A DNA stretch of 64,000 nt from Mycobacteroides abscessus ATCC 19977 (GTDB lineage: Bacteria; Actinomycetota; Actinomycetes; Mycobacteriales; Mycobacteriaceae): positions 744,001 through 808,000 of the forward strand of contig NC_010397.1 in the NCBI RefSeq assembly GCF_000069185.1. Reading direction: 5' to 3'. A model generated the notes under the pieces. The model saw only the letters and a list, made by a program, of their open reading frames with translations, was not told the DNA's origin and made no database searches. Below are positions 49,272 to 58,804 of the stretch, one piece after another. Made by a program: the position numbers and the translations under genes. Positions within the stretch are counted from its first letter, which is position 1. Every line of letters starts with the position of its first letter.

Positions 49272-51428
49272 ATGACCGACACCGATCGCCCTGATGGCGA
49301 TGATGCGCCCACGCAAACCCTGCCCGCCGCAGCCCCATTGTCCGCGCCGGAGTTGACGGGCTTTCCTGCCGGGATCGTCGGGGCCGCGCTGACGGTGCTC
49401 GGGGTGTGGGGTCTACATGTGCTCACCCGCGGTGATGGTGTGGCAGGTGTCCTCGGCTGGGTGATCCTGCTGTGCTTGGCCTTTAGCGCCTTGGGTAAAG
49501 GCATCACCTTGCTACGTCGCGCCCTGGCCCCGCTGTCGGCGGTGTGGTCGGCATCGGTCGACGGTGTGCCACCGCTGCTACGAGCCGCGGCGGGGATCAT
49601 TGTCGGTGCGGCCGGTATCTGGTGGGTGATGCGCGGACACGCCAGCGGATGGTGGGCACAGATAACCGGCGGTGACTCCGGCAGCGGGCTGGGGTGGTCG
49701 CTGCCCTCACAGCTCGTGCAAGTGGCGATCATGGTGGTCGCCGGAGCGCTGCTGTTCGGCGGCGCCAAGGTCTTGGGCAAGCTTATCTTCGCCAACTCCG
49801 GTACCCGCCAACAGCCCTCACCCAACCACGACGGTGGCCAGCGTTGGCGGCAGTGGTGGGCCAGCCACCCTGGCCTGGGTTTGACGCTGCTGGCTGGCGG
49901 CGGCGCTCTGGTGTTCCTGTCCGGGTATGTAGTTCCGCGGGTGTCGTCATGGTTGACCGGCGATGACCCGATGGCGGCCCTGGCGGCGATCACCGCGATC
50001 CTGGCTCTGGCGCTGCTGGCCAACACGTGGTGGTGGCGGGCGCTGTCGGGCTGGTGGGCGTGGGCTCACACCCCCAACGGCCCCGGCGGGCCCACCCCGA
50101 TCGGGCAGATCTATGCCGGCGCCGGGGTGTTGGCATTGATCGCGTTCTCGGCCACCGCCTTCGGTCTGGCCACCTTCTCCTCTTACCTGCCCCAGAACGC
50201 CGCTACAGCTTCGGCTGATCCGTGTGGGGATCGTTGTGGTGGGGGTGGCAATGGGCAAGGTTCCTATGGTCCAGATACCGGTAACTTCCAGCCTCCGCAG
50301 ATGCCCGGTCAGCAGCCCGACTATCAAGGCGGGATCAATCAGCCGCCGCTAGACCAAAACTCGGGGATCTCGATTTACAACGAAAGCCCTGGCCAGGGCG
50401 GTCAGCAGATTCCGCAACAAAACATGGGCCCGCAGACCTCTGGCCAGCGCGCCGCACACGGAGAACCGTTGCCCAACTACGGGCCCTGGCAACCCGACGC
50501 ACAACCTCCCGCCCAAGCACCCGTACAACAGGCACCCGTTCAGCAGGCTCCTCAAGCTCCGCAGCAGCCCGCACAAGCACCACAAAATCCTGCCGGCCAG
50601 CAGCCGGCGCAGCAGGCACCGCAACAACCAGCCGGGCAGCAACCGGCACAACAGAATCCGCCGCAACAGGGCCAGCCTGGCCAGCAGCAGCCACAGAATC
50701 CTGTCAACCAGCAGACCCCGCAACAGCAGCCGCAGAAAGAGCCGGACACACCGAAGAAGAATCCGATGGATCCCACGGATCTCGCGACGGCGGCCACACG
50801 CCGCGGTTCACAACAAGCCGGGCAGCAAGCCGCCCAGCAGGCTGGACAACAAGGCGCCCAACAAGCGGCCCAGCAGACCACCCAGGGGACACAGCAGGCG
50901 ACCCAGCAGGGCACACAAAAGCCGGTCGAATCCGGCGAACAGTTCCCCGCCGACTTCCACATGGGCCAGCTCGGTGACGGCCTGAGCAAAACCGGGAAGT
51001 ACGCCAATACAGGTACCCACTGGGCTCCCGACGCGAAAGTCTCGACCATGTCGAAAAGCACGGCCCAAAACCTTCTGCGGGCCGGAGAAAAGTTCACTTG
51101 GCTGGGGCGTGGGATGGAAGTCGCCAAAGCTGGTGTCGACTTGGCCAATGGTGCGCCGGTACCGGAAACGGTCGGTAGCACTGTGGGTTCGCTTGCCGGC
51201 GCGTGGGCCGGGGCCGAGGGCGGTGCCATCATCGGGGCCTCGATCGGATCATTCTTCCCCGGCCCCGGCACCGTGATCGGGGGTGCAGTAGGCGGGGTGA
51301 TCGGCGGGTTCGTCGGCAGCGGCCTAGGCTCCGAAGTAGGAAAAGCGGCCGGCGGGGCTGTCCGCGCAGCTGGTTCTGCACTCTCCAAAGCTGGCGGCGC
51401 CGTCGCATCCTTCTTCGGCAGCTTGTAA
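49272..51428 (+). CDS. Polytopic protein with Pro/Gln linker and glycine-zipper C-terminus
   Basis: 718 residues. About seven transmembrane helices in residues 30-310. The module PDYQGG...PPLDQNSGISIYN follows at about 345-370, then a Pro/Gln-rich linker to about 540 and a C-terminal domain (about 560-718) ending in Gly/Ala helices (GSTVGSLAGAWAGAEGG, GGAVGGVIGGFVGSGLGSEV). The module is shared with the secreted island protein at 29145. Glycine zippers suggest a pore-forming or membrane-inserting end; a VirB6-like secretion component is the other reading. Good ribosome site at 49258. Confidence 0.7.
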   Translation: MTDTDRPDGDDAPTQTLPAAAPLSAPELTGFPAGIVGAALTVLGVWGLHVLTRGDGVAGVLGWVILLCLAFSALGKGITLLRRALAPLSAVWSASVDGVPPLLRAAAGIIVGAAGIWWVMRGHASGWWAQITGGDSGSGLGWSLPSQLVQVAIMVVAGALLFGGAKVLGKLIFANSGTRQQPSPNHDGGQRWRQWWASHPGLGLTLLAGGGALVFLSGYVVPRVSSWLTGDDPMAALAAITAILALALLANTWWWRALSGWWAWAHTPNGPGGPTPIGQIYAGAGVLALIAFSATAFGLATFSSYLPQNAATASADPCGDRCGGGGNGQGSYGPDTGNFQPPQMPGQQPDYQGGINQPPLDQNSGISIYNESPGQGGQQIPQQNMGPQTSGQRAAHGEPLPNYGPWQPDAQPPAQAPVQQAPVQQAPQAPQQPAQAPQNPAGQQPAQQAPQQPAGQQPAQQNPPQQGQPGQQQPQNPVNQQTPQQQPQKEPDTPKKNPMDPTDLATAATRRGSQQAGQQAAQQAGQQGAQQAAQQTTQGTQQATQQGTQKPVESGEQFPADFHMGQLGDGLSKTGKYANTGTHWAPDAKVSTMSKSTAQNLLRAGEKFTWLGRGMEVAKAGVDLANGAPVPETVGSTVGSLAGAWAGAEGGAIIGASIGSFFPGPGTVIGGAVGGVIGGFVGSGLGSEVGKAAGGAVRAAGSALSKAGGAVASFFGSL
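50298..50381 (+). repeat. PPLDQN-GISIYN module, copy 2 (coding)
   Basis: Codes for QMPGQQPDYQGG-IN-QPPLDQNSGISIYN. It corresponds to 29385-29456 apart from a short insertion (GQQ) and is also followed by an AHG-xx-PNY element and a Pro/Gln-rich linker. Confidence 0.85.
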
Positions 51429-51447
51429 CTGAAAGAAACGAGAAACC

Positions 51448-51723
51448 ATGCTCACAGTAGCCGCAGTAATAATCGGCTTTCTCGGATTAGCAATCACGCT
51501 CGTCCTCATCCAGCTCCCGGAACGCGTTTCATCTATTCAGCTATCGGCACTGGCGACCGGAGCGATGGCGTTCCTGGCGCTGACAACCTTCGGGCTATAT
51601 ACGCTGTCGGACTCACAGGCGCTGAAGACCGGCGCTGTATGCGGCGCTGTTGTCATCTTGCTGAATATCGCTACCGTGGTACGGCGGCGACACGACACAG
51701 CATCACCGGGTAGTAGCTCATGA
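51448..51723 (+). CDS. Small three-helix membrane protein
   Basis: 91 residues, three hydrophobic helices (about 2-22, 33-52, 58-78) and a basic end RRRHD. AGAAACGAGAAACC precedes ATG 51448. Directly after the polytopic glycine-zipper gene and overlapping the next gene by 4 nt. A candidate membrane immunity or accessory subunit for the upstream product, by position only. Confidence 0.65.
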   Translation: MLTVAAVIIGFLGLAITLVLIQLPERVSSIQLSALATGAMAFLALTTFGLYTLSDSQALKTGAVCGAVVILLNIATVVRRRHDTASPGSSS

Positions 51724-52052
51724 CCGCAGATGGAGTGCTAAAAGGGCTGTTCTACCTCGTTCTGATACTGAACTACATAGTCCTGGTATCACCCGTATTT
51801 AGCTCTAGAAAAGACGCCTATAAGGAGATGTCAACTGCCCGGTCCTGGCTGGCACCCGCAGCGGCGGCGGCGCTGTTTCTCTTCGTATCGCCAAATCTCG
51901 CAATCGCTTTCGGATGTATTTTGTTGTTCTTGTCAGCCCGATTTCTTTTTGTTCTCCGGTATACGCCACTAGGAAATAAAACGTTCGACCGGATTACCCT
52001 GCCGTTGCGTCGGCGCCTGCGCAGGAGCCGCAATAAGCACGACAAGTATTGA
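51720..52052 (+). CDS. Small membrane protein
   Basis: 110 residues with three helices (about 7-26, 42-58, 60-78) and a strongly basic tail RRRLRRSRNKHDK. Coupled to the previous gene by ATGA. Unknown family. Lower GC than the core genome. Confidence 0.65.
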   Translation: MTADGVLKGLFYLVLILNYIVLVSPVFSSRKDAYKEMSTARSWLAPAAAAALFLFVSPNLAIAFGCILLFLSARFLFVLRYTPLGNKTFDRITLPLRRRLRRSRNKHDKY

Positions 52053-52088
52053 CGAGCCAGTAATCGTTGAGCGGAAAGAGGTTCTGCT

Positions 52089-52733
52089 GTGAAAAGCTTT
52101 AGCTTGTTAGTGGCGTTGTTTGGCGCGGTAGTTGCTGTGGGCGCCGCAGGGTGTTCGTCACCTCAGTCACCGACCGTTGCATCTGACTCACCGGCTACGT
52201 CATCAACGCCGTCGACGGCAGCCACCGCCGCAGGGTGTGCGGCTAGTGACGTTCACCGGGTCATGTTGGATACCAAGGCTGCCGAAGAGCCGAAGCTGGC
52301 ATTGCCCACACCGGCCGGATGGGAGTACACGGCGGCGATGAATTCGCCGATGATCCGCGGCACCGTCACCAATATAGGGTTGCGGGCCAACGATTTCACA
52401 CCGAACGCGGTGGTGACCTTGGAAGACCTGACCGGCAAGGTCACATCCGCCCAGCAGGGGATAGATGCCGAGATCACCGGCGTGGAACAGGGCGGTATGG
52501 CCGTGCAGTCCCGCACTGCGGGAACTGTGTGCGGGCACCCGAGCAGCACAATCACCTACACCCTGCAGAATCGACCGGTCACGGCGCTCATCACCGCAGC
52601 CGAGGACGGCGCGAAAACCTGGGCCGCGATCGTAACCATCCAAACCACCGACCCCGACAACCCTGCCTACGTTGCGAGTAAGCAAGCCATTCTCGATGGC
52701 TTCCAGTTCACGGTGTCCGGGCAGGATCAGTAG
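52089..52733 (+). CDS. LpqN/LpqT-family lipoprotein
   Basis: 214 residues. Lipobox GAAGCS (Cys about 22), a Ser/Thr/Pro linker, and a mature domain beginning LALPTPAGWE and containing AVVTLEDLTG and SRTAGTVCGHPSSTITYT, the LpqN/LpqT pattern. In M. tuberculosis LpqN is an exported lipoprotein that interacts with host and cell-wall factors. GTG start at 52089 after GGAAAGAGG. Part of the cluster with the glycine-zipper protein. Confidence 0.75.
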   Translation: MKSFSLLVALFGAVVAVGAAGCSSPQSPTVASDSPATSSTPSTAATAAGCAASDVHRVMLDTKAAEEPKLALPTPAGWEYTAAMNSPMIRGTVTNIGLRANDFTPNAVVTLEDLTGKVTSAQQGIDAEITGVEQGGMAVQSRTAGTVCGHPSSTITYTLQNRPVTALITAAEDGAKTWAAIVTIQTTDPDNPAYVASKQAILDGFQFTVSGQDQ

Positions 52734-52741
52734 CAGTTGCG

Positions 52742-53497
52742 ATGTGGCTGCGAATGGCGTTGTGGCAAGCACTGCTTGTCGTGGTTGCGATGTTGGTTGG
52801 TTGTTCGGAGCTAGTTAACGGGCGGGCGCTCAAGCCTGCACCGCCCCCTGACCCGCCCGAGCGTCCGATTACGAGGGTGTTGCCCGATCAAGCGGAACTA
52901 TCCCGAGTGCTGCGTTCGCCGATGCAGGCCAGGTACGGCGGCAGACCTGGTGGGGTGCAGATGCTGCCGGATGGCATGGCCGGCGCATCCCTGGTGGAGT
53001 GCATCAAGGTCCATGCGCCAGTCATGCGGCACACCTATGAGCAAGCGCCAGTACACGCCGCAACCCGGATTACCTGGAACACCGAGCGCGGCCACATGCA
53101 GTTCCCCGCACCGGACTTGCGGACCACATTCGGGGTTATCGAACTCGACACCTCTGACAGCGCCCGTTCTTGGTACCGACGGTTGGCGGCCGACTGGCGC
53201 CGATGTGAAGGCAAAACTGCGGTCATAGTCAGGGCCAACTACACGCTTCGCTACGACATCGGCCCCATCTCCGATGCCGGCGACCTGATGACCACGGTGC
53301 TGATGTTCTCCGGAACGGGCAGTAGCCGCCCGATGCCCGTGCAACGTGCCTTGGCCCAAGTATCGCGCTATCTCATTGATGTTGAAATCATGGACTTCGC
53401 CGATCTGAAGCACCCCGCTGAACCCGGTATAACCGACAAAGCCGAGGCCATCGCACAGCTGATCACCGATCAGATCAACGCAGGCGGCGATATATAG
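52742..53497 (+). CDS. PknH-sensor-like lipoprotein
   Basis: 251 residues. Lipobox MLVGCS near residue 21, then VNGRALKP and a domain of about 200 residues with features of the PknH extracellular sensor fold (VLPDQAELSRVLRSPM, GASLVECIKVH, VIELDTSDSARSWYRRL, WRRCEGKTAVI). Two conserved Cys (VEC, RRC) fit the disulphide of that fold. Same order as in mycobacterial lipoprotein clusters. Nine nt after the LpqN-like gene. Confidence 0.72.
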   Translation: MWLRMALWQALLVVVAMLVGCSELVNGRALKPAPPPDPPERPITRVLPDQAELSRVLRSPMQARYGGRPGGVQMLPDGMAGASLVECIKVHAPVMRHTYEQAPVHAATRITWNTERGHMQFPAPDLRTTFGVIELDTSDSARSWYRRLAADWRRCEGKTAVIVRANYTLRYDIGPISDAGDLMTTVLMFSGTGSSRPMPVQRALAQVSRYLIDVEIMDFADLKHPAEPGITDKAEAIAQLITDQINAGGDI

Positions 53498-53721
53498 ACT
53501 CGTTGCAATGTGCCGGGGCACAACACAAGTAGAAGCGCTCTCTGTTCGGGTTCGTCGGGACGCGGCTTTGGAGCCGGACCAAGACGGGCAAAGTTTGACT
53601 ACTTACAGCGACCCTGGTTGGCCGATAGTTCGGCACACCCTTTAGCCAACGCGATCTCACGCCCGGTGCGCTCAACCCGCTTCCCTGAGCACGAGAAGGC
53701 GCCTGCAGACGCTGTGCAAGA

Positions 53722-54792
53722 ATGTTTGCTGTGTGGATACGCATGTCGGTGGCGCCCTGGTGGGTCAACTGGTTGGCGATGGTGTGCCTGATGACGGCGG
53801 TCTCCGCGCCGATGTGGCTGCTGATGCAGTCCGACAGCGATACCCGCGGCTGGCTGTTCTTCATCGTTAAAGTGACTGCTTTCAGCGTGGGGTTAGCGAC
53901 CATGTTTGCGTTGATTCAGCAGCCGGTTCGCCGTTCGTTCGCTACGGCGCTAGCCGGACTCAACCGGGTCCAGCGGCGGCAAGCCGCCACGGCAATTTCG
54001 CGCGGCGATATTCCGCGCGACCCCGCGGTGCTGTCCGCGGCCGTTCGACTGGCCACTATCGCTCTTGGCGTTCAACGCCGAGCACCTTCTTGGGCCAAAT
54101 GGTTTCAGCGGATATCACCAATCTTGTTCCTCGCCTTCGCAGTTGGCGATTTCATCAACGATAAGAATCGGCATGCACTGGCTTACACCGTATTCGCGGT
54201 GCTGCTCCTGGTTTCGGTGCTGTGGAGTGAACATGTCCGGCACCGCACACAGAGCCGTGTCGATCTCTTGAACTCGGCCGCAAGCGCAGCCGGGGCCGCT
54301 CCGCCCCACTCTGCAGCCGACTACCCGGCGTTAATGTCAGGGCGAAAGCAGGTATTGATCGCAGTAGCAATCGGGCTGACAACCGCCATCTTCGCCGCAG
54401 CAGTTACCTATTTCGCCGATCAACCAAACCGAACCCTCAAGCGAGACTGCGTAAATGCCGTGCATGGCATTTACTACTTCACTGAGCACAAGGAGATGAT
54501 CGACGGGCCAACGATCCTGCCCAACGGCCCGAGCCTGTCCGCCTACCAAGACTGGTCCGACGAGATCAACCGCTACGCAGCTCCAATACCGGAAGGTGAT
54601 ATCGGAGTATCGATGCACCGCGTCGCCAGCCTCTCAAAACAGGCGCTCAATCTCGTGCGCGACGCTCGCAATGACCCTGACGCCCCGCAAGCAAAAACGA
54701 CGGAACGACAGATCAACTACTACAAGATCATCAACCAGATGTATGACGAAACACACCAGGTACTCCAAGCCTGCGACGGCGTCTTTCACTGA
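53722..54792 (+). CDS. Polytopic membrane protein of unknown function
   Basis: 356 residues with about five helices (14-35, 46-66, 128-148, 152-170, 210-232). The large external C-terminal domain has two Cys (KRDCVNAVHGIYYF, QACDGVF) and a long helical segment. ATG 53722 is used; 53743 is an alternative. 224 bp separate it from the lipoprotein gene. Last gene of the second secreted/lipoprotein cluster. Confidence 0.65.
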   Translation: MFAVWIRMSVAPWWVNWLAMVCLMTAVSAPMWLLMQSDSDTRGWLFFIVKVTAFSVGLATMFALIQQPVRRSFATALAGLNRVQRRQAATAISRGDIPRDPAVLSAAVRLATIALGVQRRAPSWAKWFQRISPILFLAFAVGDFINDKNRHALAYTVFAVLLLVSVLWSEHVRHRTQSRVDLLNSAASAAGAAPPHSAADYPALMSGRKQVLIAVAIGLTTAIFAAAVTYFADQPNRTLKRDCVNAVHGIYYFTEHKEMIDGPTILPNGPSLSAYQDWSDEINRYAAPIPEGDIGVSMHRVASLSKQALNLVRDARNDPDAPQAKTTERQINYYKIINQMYDETHQVLQACDGVFH

Positions 54793-54860
54793 CCCAAGGG
54801 CGAGCACCGGCGCAGTTCCCTCAGAGGCCAGGCCACATCCACCCGCCCCTCGGCTGGGCT

Positions 54861-55148
54861 TTAAGCGGCCAACGCGCGATATACGGTGCGTTTGGAACAG
54901 CGCAGCGATGCTGCGATCTCTTCTGCGGAGCTATCGCCGTCAAACAGCATCTTCGCGTGCCGCCGGTCCGCAGCAGAAAGTGAGCGGGGACAGCCGATCT
55001 TCGCGCCGCGGGATCGAGCAGCAGCGAGGCCGGCCTTCGTGCTCTCAGCCAGAACCTCACGCCCCATGGTCGCGACGGCAGCTAGCAGTGTGTACGCGAA
55101 ACGACCTGCAGGGCAGGTGGTGTCGATCGGTTCGGTGCAGGAGAGTTT
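54861..55148 (-). pseudogene. C-terminal half of a serine resolvase/invertase
   Basis: Readable from EPIDTTCPAGRFAYTLLAAV (upstream, without start) through REVLAESTKAGLAAARSRGAKIGCP to a final HTH, SAEEIAASLRCSKRTVYRAL. This is the end of the catalytic domain, the E-helix and the DNA-binding domain of the Tn3-resolvase/invertase family. The N-terminal part with the catalytic Ser is missing. It marks the right edge of the mobile region. Confidence 0.8.
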
Positions 55149-55199
55149 CTGGCAGACAACGGATTCACTTCAGCCTTCGAGCACGTTCATGCTCAACTA

Positions 55200-55592
55200 T
55201 CATTTCACTGGAACTGCGTCGGCTGGGATGGAGTCGATCAGGGTGATTCGCCGGTTTGCGTAGCGGGCTCGAAATTGTGGTTGGGCCGACTTGCCGTTCC
55301 TGATCAGATGGACGGTCAGGTGAATGAGCGTGGGGTCGGTCTTGTCGACTTGGCCCTGCAGCCACGAATACGCGTGGTCGGTGACGGGTCCAACGTAGCG
55401 GCCATGATCGAACGTCAGCAGATAGGTGGGCATCGCCGTCATCTGGTGGTTGTTGTCGTAGTCGTTGGTGCCGGCCTGGAAGAGTTGCAGGTCCTGGTAG
55501 GTGTAGAAGTCGCCGGTTCCTACCGACGTCCAGTGCAGGCCAACGCTATTGGGTAGCGACGTGATGGCAGTTTGATCGCGGAGTAATTTCAC
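55200..55592 (-). CDS. Hypothetical protein, possibly 5' truncated
   Basis: 130 residues, beta-rich (VGLHWTSVGTGDFYTYQD, PTYLLTFDHGRYVGPVTDHAYSWL, TLIHLTVHLIRNGKSAQPQF). It starts abruptly and sits directly beside the resolvase remnant, so it may be the tail of a larger exported protein whose 5' end was lost. No family recognised. Confidence 0.45.
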   Translation of the reverse strand: MKLLRDQTAITSLPNSVGLHWTSVGTGDFYTYQDLQLFQAGTNDYDNNHQMTAMPTYLLTFDHGRYVGPVTDHAYSWLQGQVDKTDPTLIHLTVHLIRNGKSAQPQFRARYANRRITLIDSIPADAVPVK

Positions 55593-55711
55593 TCTGGTTC
55601 CGGAGTATGCGTTTCCTGGCGTACGCGGTTCGACACGGGAGTCCCGCGCGCATGGGCGAGATATCGCTCCTTGCGATCGTTAGTCAGCCGATCAGCCTGC
55701 GCTTCACCGCC

Positions 55712-57196
55712 TTAGTCCTGGCGGCCGTGCTCCGGGTCCCACGTATTGGGCACCATCGGCGCCCGCACTCCCTCGAACAAGTCGTCGTCGCGACTCAGCA
55801 TCGCCAACCCTGACGCCGTTGCGCCCGTTTTGATTACGGTCCCGGCGAATCCCATGGTGCCGGCTCCGCGATGCGAGGCGGTCGTGTCAGGAGCGGGCTC
55901 CTCGCACCGTGCAGTGGCATTCATATCCATGTACTCGATGCCGCGACCCTGTTGCTTGCCCTTGTCTCGCCGTCGTCGTGCCTGACGGGCCGCTGCGGTT
56001 TCCGCGGCGGCGGCCTGCTCTCGCGCCGAGGACCGCGCTGCCGCACTGGTTCCCCTACGTACTTGAGCCGCCAGCGCCAACCCGGTGCCGAGACGCGGCC
56101 CGCCACCGACGGCATACGGGAAGGAGAATCCCGGGTCGCCCACGGGCGGCGGGGATGGCGGAGCGGGCGCGGTACCGGATGCGGTGGGTGCGGGGGCGCT
56201 TGCAGGCGCTGCCGGGGCGGCGGCCGAAGCGGGCGGGCTGGGTGCCAGAGCCGTGCCGGCGGACGCTGCCATGGGAGCATCTTCAACGGAACCCGGTTCC
56301 ACGGCAAGGATTTCCGGTGACGGCTGGATTCCGGCCAGGCCCGCGAACCCGGCCGCCCAACCCAGGTTGGCGATCGCCAGAGCCAACGCCGGCTGAATCA
56401 GTGCCGGCGCGAACTGGCCGATTGTCGACGCCAATTGGGCCGCGTGGAAGGCCACATCTGCCAAGACCATTGGCAGGTTGGTGAGCAGCGCGGCGGGATC
56501 GGTGAGCAGGTTGTTGAGCAGCAACTCGAAATGCTCGACCATCTCTCCGGCCACATGCACCCACCATTCCGGGTCGGTCGGGTCCAGATCTCCGTGCCCA
56601 TGGTCGTCATCGTGACCGTGCTCATGGTCGTGATCGTCGTGTCCGTGATCATGATCGTGCAGGATCGACGGCGGTGGTGTTGAGGGAGGGGCGGACGCCA
56701 ACGCCACCTCGGAGGCCGTTTGGTAGGTCGCCATCGTGGTGGCGGCCTGCACCCACATGCGGACATAGTCCGCCTCGGTGGCGAGGATGGGAATTGTGTT
56801 GATTCCGAAGAAGTTTGTTGCCACCAGTGCCGCGTGTGTGGCGTGATTGGCGGCAAGCTCGGCAAGAGTGGGCATCACGGCCAGCGCGGTGCTGTAGGCG
56901 CCGGCGGCGGCTCCATGCTGGACTGCCCGGGCGTTGCTCTCGAGGGCTCCCTGGTTCAGCCATTCCAGGTATGGAGTGTGTGCTGCCACATACGTTTCCG
57001 CGCTTGGGCCGTGCCATGCACTCGCGTGGGTGGCGGCCAGAATTGCCCGGAGTTCTTGGGCAGTTGCGCTGTAGTGCGCGCCTAACGACGACCATTCGGC
57101 GGCCGCCGCGAGCAGGGGGCCGGGGCCCGGACCACTGCTGAGCAGGGCTGAATGCACCTCAGGCGGCGACGCCATCCACACCGGAGCAGCCAACAT
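55712..57196 (-). CDS. PPE family protein with His-rich zinc-binding stretch
   Basis: 494 residues. The N-terminal PPE domain (residues 1-180) has [21 protein letters not shown]-x-x-L (EWSSLGAHY) and the helical pair that binds a PE partner for ESX export. Residues about 178-205 are a His/Asp run ([18 protein letters not shown]) typical of zinc- or nickel-binding proteins. An Ala/Pro-rich region follows. A Zur-like palindrome lies 20 bp before the start, so it is probably made under zinc limitation to help zinc uptake. No PE gene is adjacent. Confidence 0.85.
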   Translation of the reverse strand: MLAAPVWMASPPEVHSALLSSGPGPGPLLAAAAEWSSLGAHYSATAQELRAILAATHASAWHGPSAETYVAAHTPYLEWLNQGALESNARAVQHGAAAGAYSTALAVMPTLAELAANHATHAALVATNFFGINTIPILATEADYVRMWVQAATTMATYQTASEVALASAPPSTPPPSILHDHDHGHDDHDHEHGHDDDHGHGDLDPTDPEWWVHVAGEMVEHFELLLNNLLTDPAALLTNLPMVLADVAFHAAQLASTIGQFAPALIQPALALAIANLGWAAGFAGLAGIQPSPEILAVEPGSVEDAPMAASAGTALAPSPPASAAAPAAPASAPAPTASGTAPAPPSPPPVGDPGFSFPYAVGGGPRLGTGLALAAQVRRGTSAAARSSAREQAAAAETAAARQARRRRDKGKQQGRGIEYMDMNATARCEEPAPDTTASHRGAGTMGFAGTVIKTGATASGLAMLSRDDDLFEGVRAPMVPNTWDPEHGRQD

Positions 57197-57216
57197 ATGC
57201 CCTCTCGCTAATGATA

Positions 57217-57233
57217 ATGAAAACGGTCTTCAT
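57217..57233 (-). promoter_or_regulatory. Zur-box-like palindrome upstream of the PPE gene
   Basis: ATGAAAAC-G-GTCTTCAT is an 8-bp inverted repeat with one mismatch, embedded in an AT-rich stretch. Its position and form match Zur sites found before zinc-responsive mycobacterial genes. Confidence 0.6.
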
Positions 57234-57330
57234 TTACATTAGCGGCAGCGATCTCACAGCTTTCGGCCACCTAGCTCACAGAGTTCGGCGCCCGTCGTGC
57301 CGCGTTGTGTGGTGTGCACACATTGGGCTA

Positions 57331-58782
57331 CTAGCCGGCGCCCTCGGCAATATATTTGCTGACCAAAGGTTCCAGGCGTCGTATTCCCTCAGAAATATCG
57401 GCGGGAGACGGGGCGGCGACATAGCTGATCCGGATATGTGGCCTGCCGCCGCCGCTGGTGAAGTAGTTGTCTCCCGGGGTGATCGCCACCCCCCGGGTGA
57501 GTGCCTCGGCGGCGAACTGCCGACTGTCGGACTGCGGGGGCAGCGACACCCAGAGGTGATATCCACCGCGCGGGTAGTGGGTGAGTTCGGTCGGGAAGGC
57601 CGCGGCGATGGCGTCGCGGGCGGTCGCGCGCCGGTGTTTGAGAGTCTTGCCGAGAGTCGCCAGGCCACGTCGCCACGACGGCGAGGTCACCACCTCCAGG
57701 GTGGTGTATTGCAGTGGTGCGGGAACCAGCATGGTGTCGATGACCGACGCCGCGCGCAGACGGGCCATGACGGGCCCGCGTGCGGCGATGGCTCCCACCC
57801 GCAAGTTGGGCGACGTCACCTTGGTCATCGAGCGTATGTGCACCACGGTGCCGTCGGGATCGTCGGAGATCAATGGCGGCACAAGCGGTTTGCCGTCATC
57901 GTGGGCCATGTACCGGGCGAAGTCGTCCTCGATCAAGAATGCTCCATGCCGACGGGCTATCTCGCGGAGTTCGTCGCGGCGTTGCGGTGTGAGGCTGGCA
58001 CCCGTTGGGTTCTGGAAGAGAGGCTGCACGACGATCGCGCGAGCGTTGGTGTGTGAGAGTGCCTCGTTGAGACGGTCCGGTCGAATCCCATTGATGTCCA
58101 ACGGAATAGCGATGGGCCGCAGACCCGCCGCACGTGCCGCGGCTGTCGCGCCGGGATAGCACGGTGATTCCAGTAGTACCGGGTCACCCGGCTGGCACAG
58201 TGCACGCAGGGAAGTGGACAGTGCGCTCTGGCCCGCGCCGCAGATCAGAATGTCCTGGCGGCCAAGCCCGCCGCCGAGTTCGGCGGCGAACCAATCGCGG
58301 AGCTCGGGAAGTCCGCCGGGAGGAGGACGGTCCCATGCCTCTGGCCGGCGCGCGGCGCGGGCCAGCGACGCGGTGAGCATCGACAGTGGTTGCAAGTCCG
58401 GATGCAGGTACCCGCCGTTGAGATCGACGACGTCGGCGGCGCTGGGCGCCAAGGTGCTCAGCAGCCCCGGGGCATCGAACACGCGCCGGATCCCGGGTGG
58501 GGATTCTTCTTGTGGGCCGAGCTCCAGTGCCGTCTCTTGCCATGAGGTGTCGCCCGGCCGGGGCACCGGGCGATTCTCGGTGCGGAAGGATCCGGCCCCG
58601 GGCCGCGATTCGATCAGGCCCTGCTGCGCCAGCAGCGATAGCGCATCGGCGACGGTGCTCGCGCTGACATGAAAGCGCCGGACCAGCTCTCGGTGGCTTG
58701 CAATGCGACTACCGGGCGCTAGTGCCAGGATCTCGCCACGCACCTGCTCAGCCACCTGGCGATGACTGCTACCATCATCCAT
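57331..58782 (-). CDS. MocR/PdxR-type GntR regulator with aminotransferase domain
   Basis: 483 residues. N-terminal GntR winged helix (about 8-75, SHRELVRRFHVSASTVADALSLLAQQGLIE) fused to a fold-type-I PLP aminotransferase-like domain (about 120-480). The domain shows LLESPCYPGATAA, QPLFQNPTGASL, EDDFARY and the PLP-lysine region RSMTKVTSPNLRVG. MocR proteins sense PLP or amino-compound adducts and usually control a divergent gene, here the DMT transporter. ATG 58782 begins the HTH; the longer open frame upstream is not used. Confidence 0.86.
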   Translation of the reverse strand: MDDGSSHRQVAEQVRGEILALAPGSRIASHRELVRRFHVSASTVADALSLLAQQGLIESRPGAGSFRTENRPVPRPGDTSWQETALELGPQEESPPGIRRVFDAPGLLSTLAPSAADVVDLNGGYLHPDLQPLSMLTASLARAARRPEAWDRPPPGGLPELRDWFAAELGGGLGRQDILICGAGQSALSTSLRALCQPGDPVLLESPCYPGATAAARAAGLRPIAIPLDINGIRPDRLNEALSHTNARAIVVQPLFQNPTGASLTPQRRDELREIARRHGAFLIEDDFARYMAHDDGKPLVPPLISDDPDGTVVHIRSMTKVTSPNLRVGAIAARGPVMARLRAASVIDTMLVPAPLQYTTLEVVTSPSWRRGLATLGKTLKHRRATARDAIAAAFPTELTHYPRGGYHLWVSLPPQSDSRQFAAEALTRGVAITPGDNYFTSGGGRPHIRISYVAAPSPADISEGIRRLEPLVSKYIAEGAG

Positions 58783-58792
58783 GAGATACAAT

Positions 58793-58804
58793 AGTAGCGC
58801 TACT
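58793..58804. promoter_or_regulatory. Palindrome between the mocR-type and DMT genes
   Basis: AGTAGCGCTACT is a perfect 12-bp palindrome just before the transporter start and 11 bp from the regulator's ATG. It is a probable half of the regulator's operator. Confidence 0.55.

Noticed and set aside
35446..55200. Second island integrated at tRNA-Phe
   Set aside because: I scanned by eye for a repeat of the tRNA-Phe 3' end up to 55.7 kb and saw only an 11-base chance match near 55511; the boundary cannot be supported.
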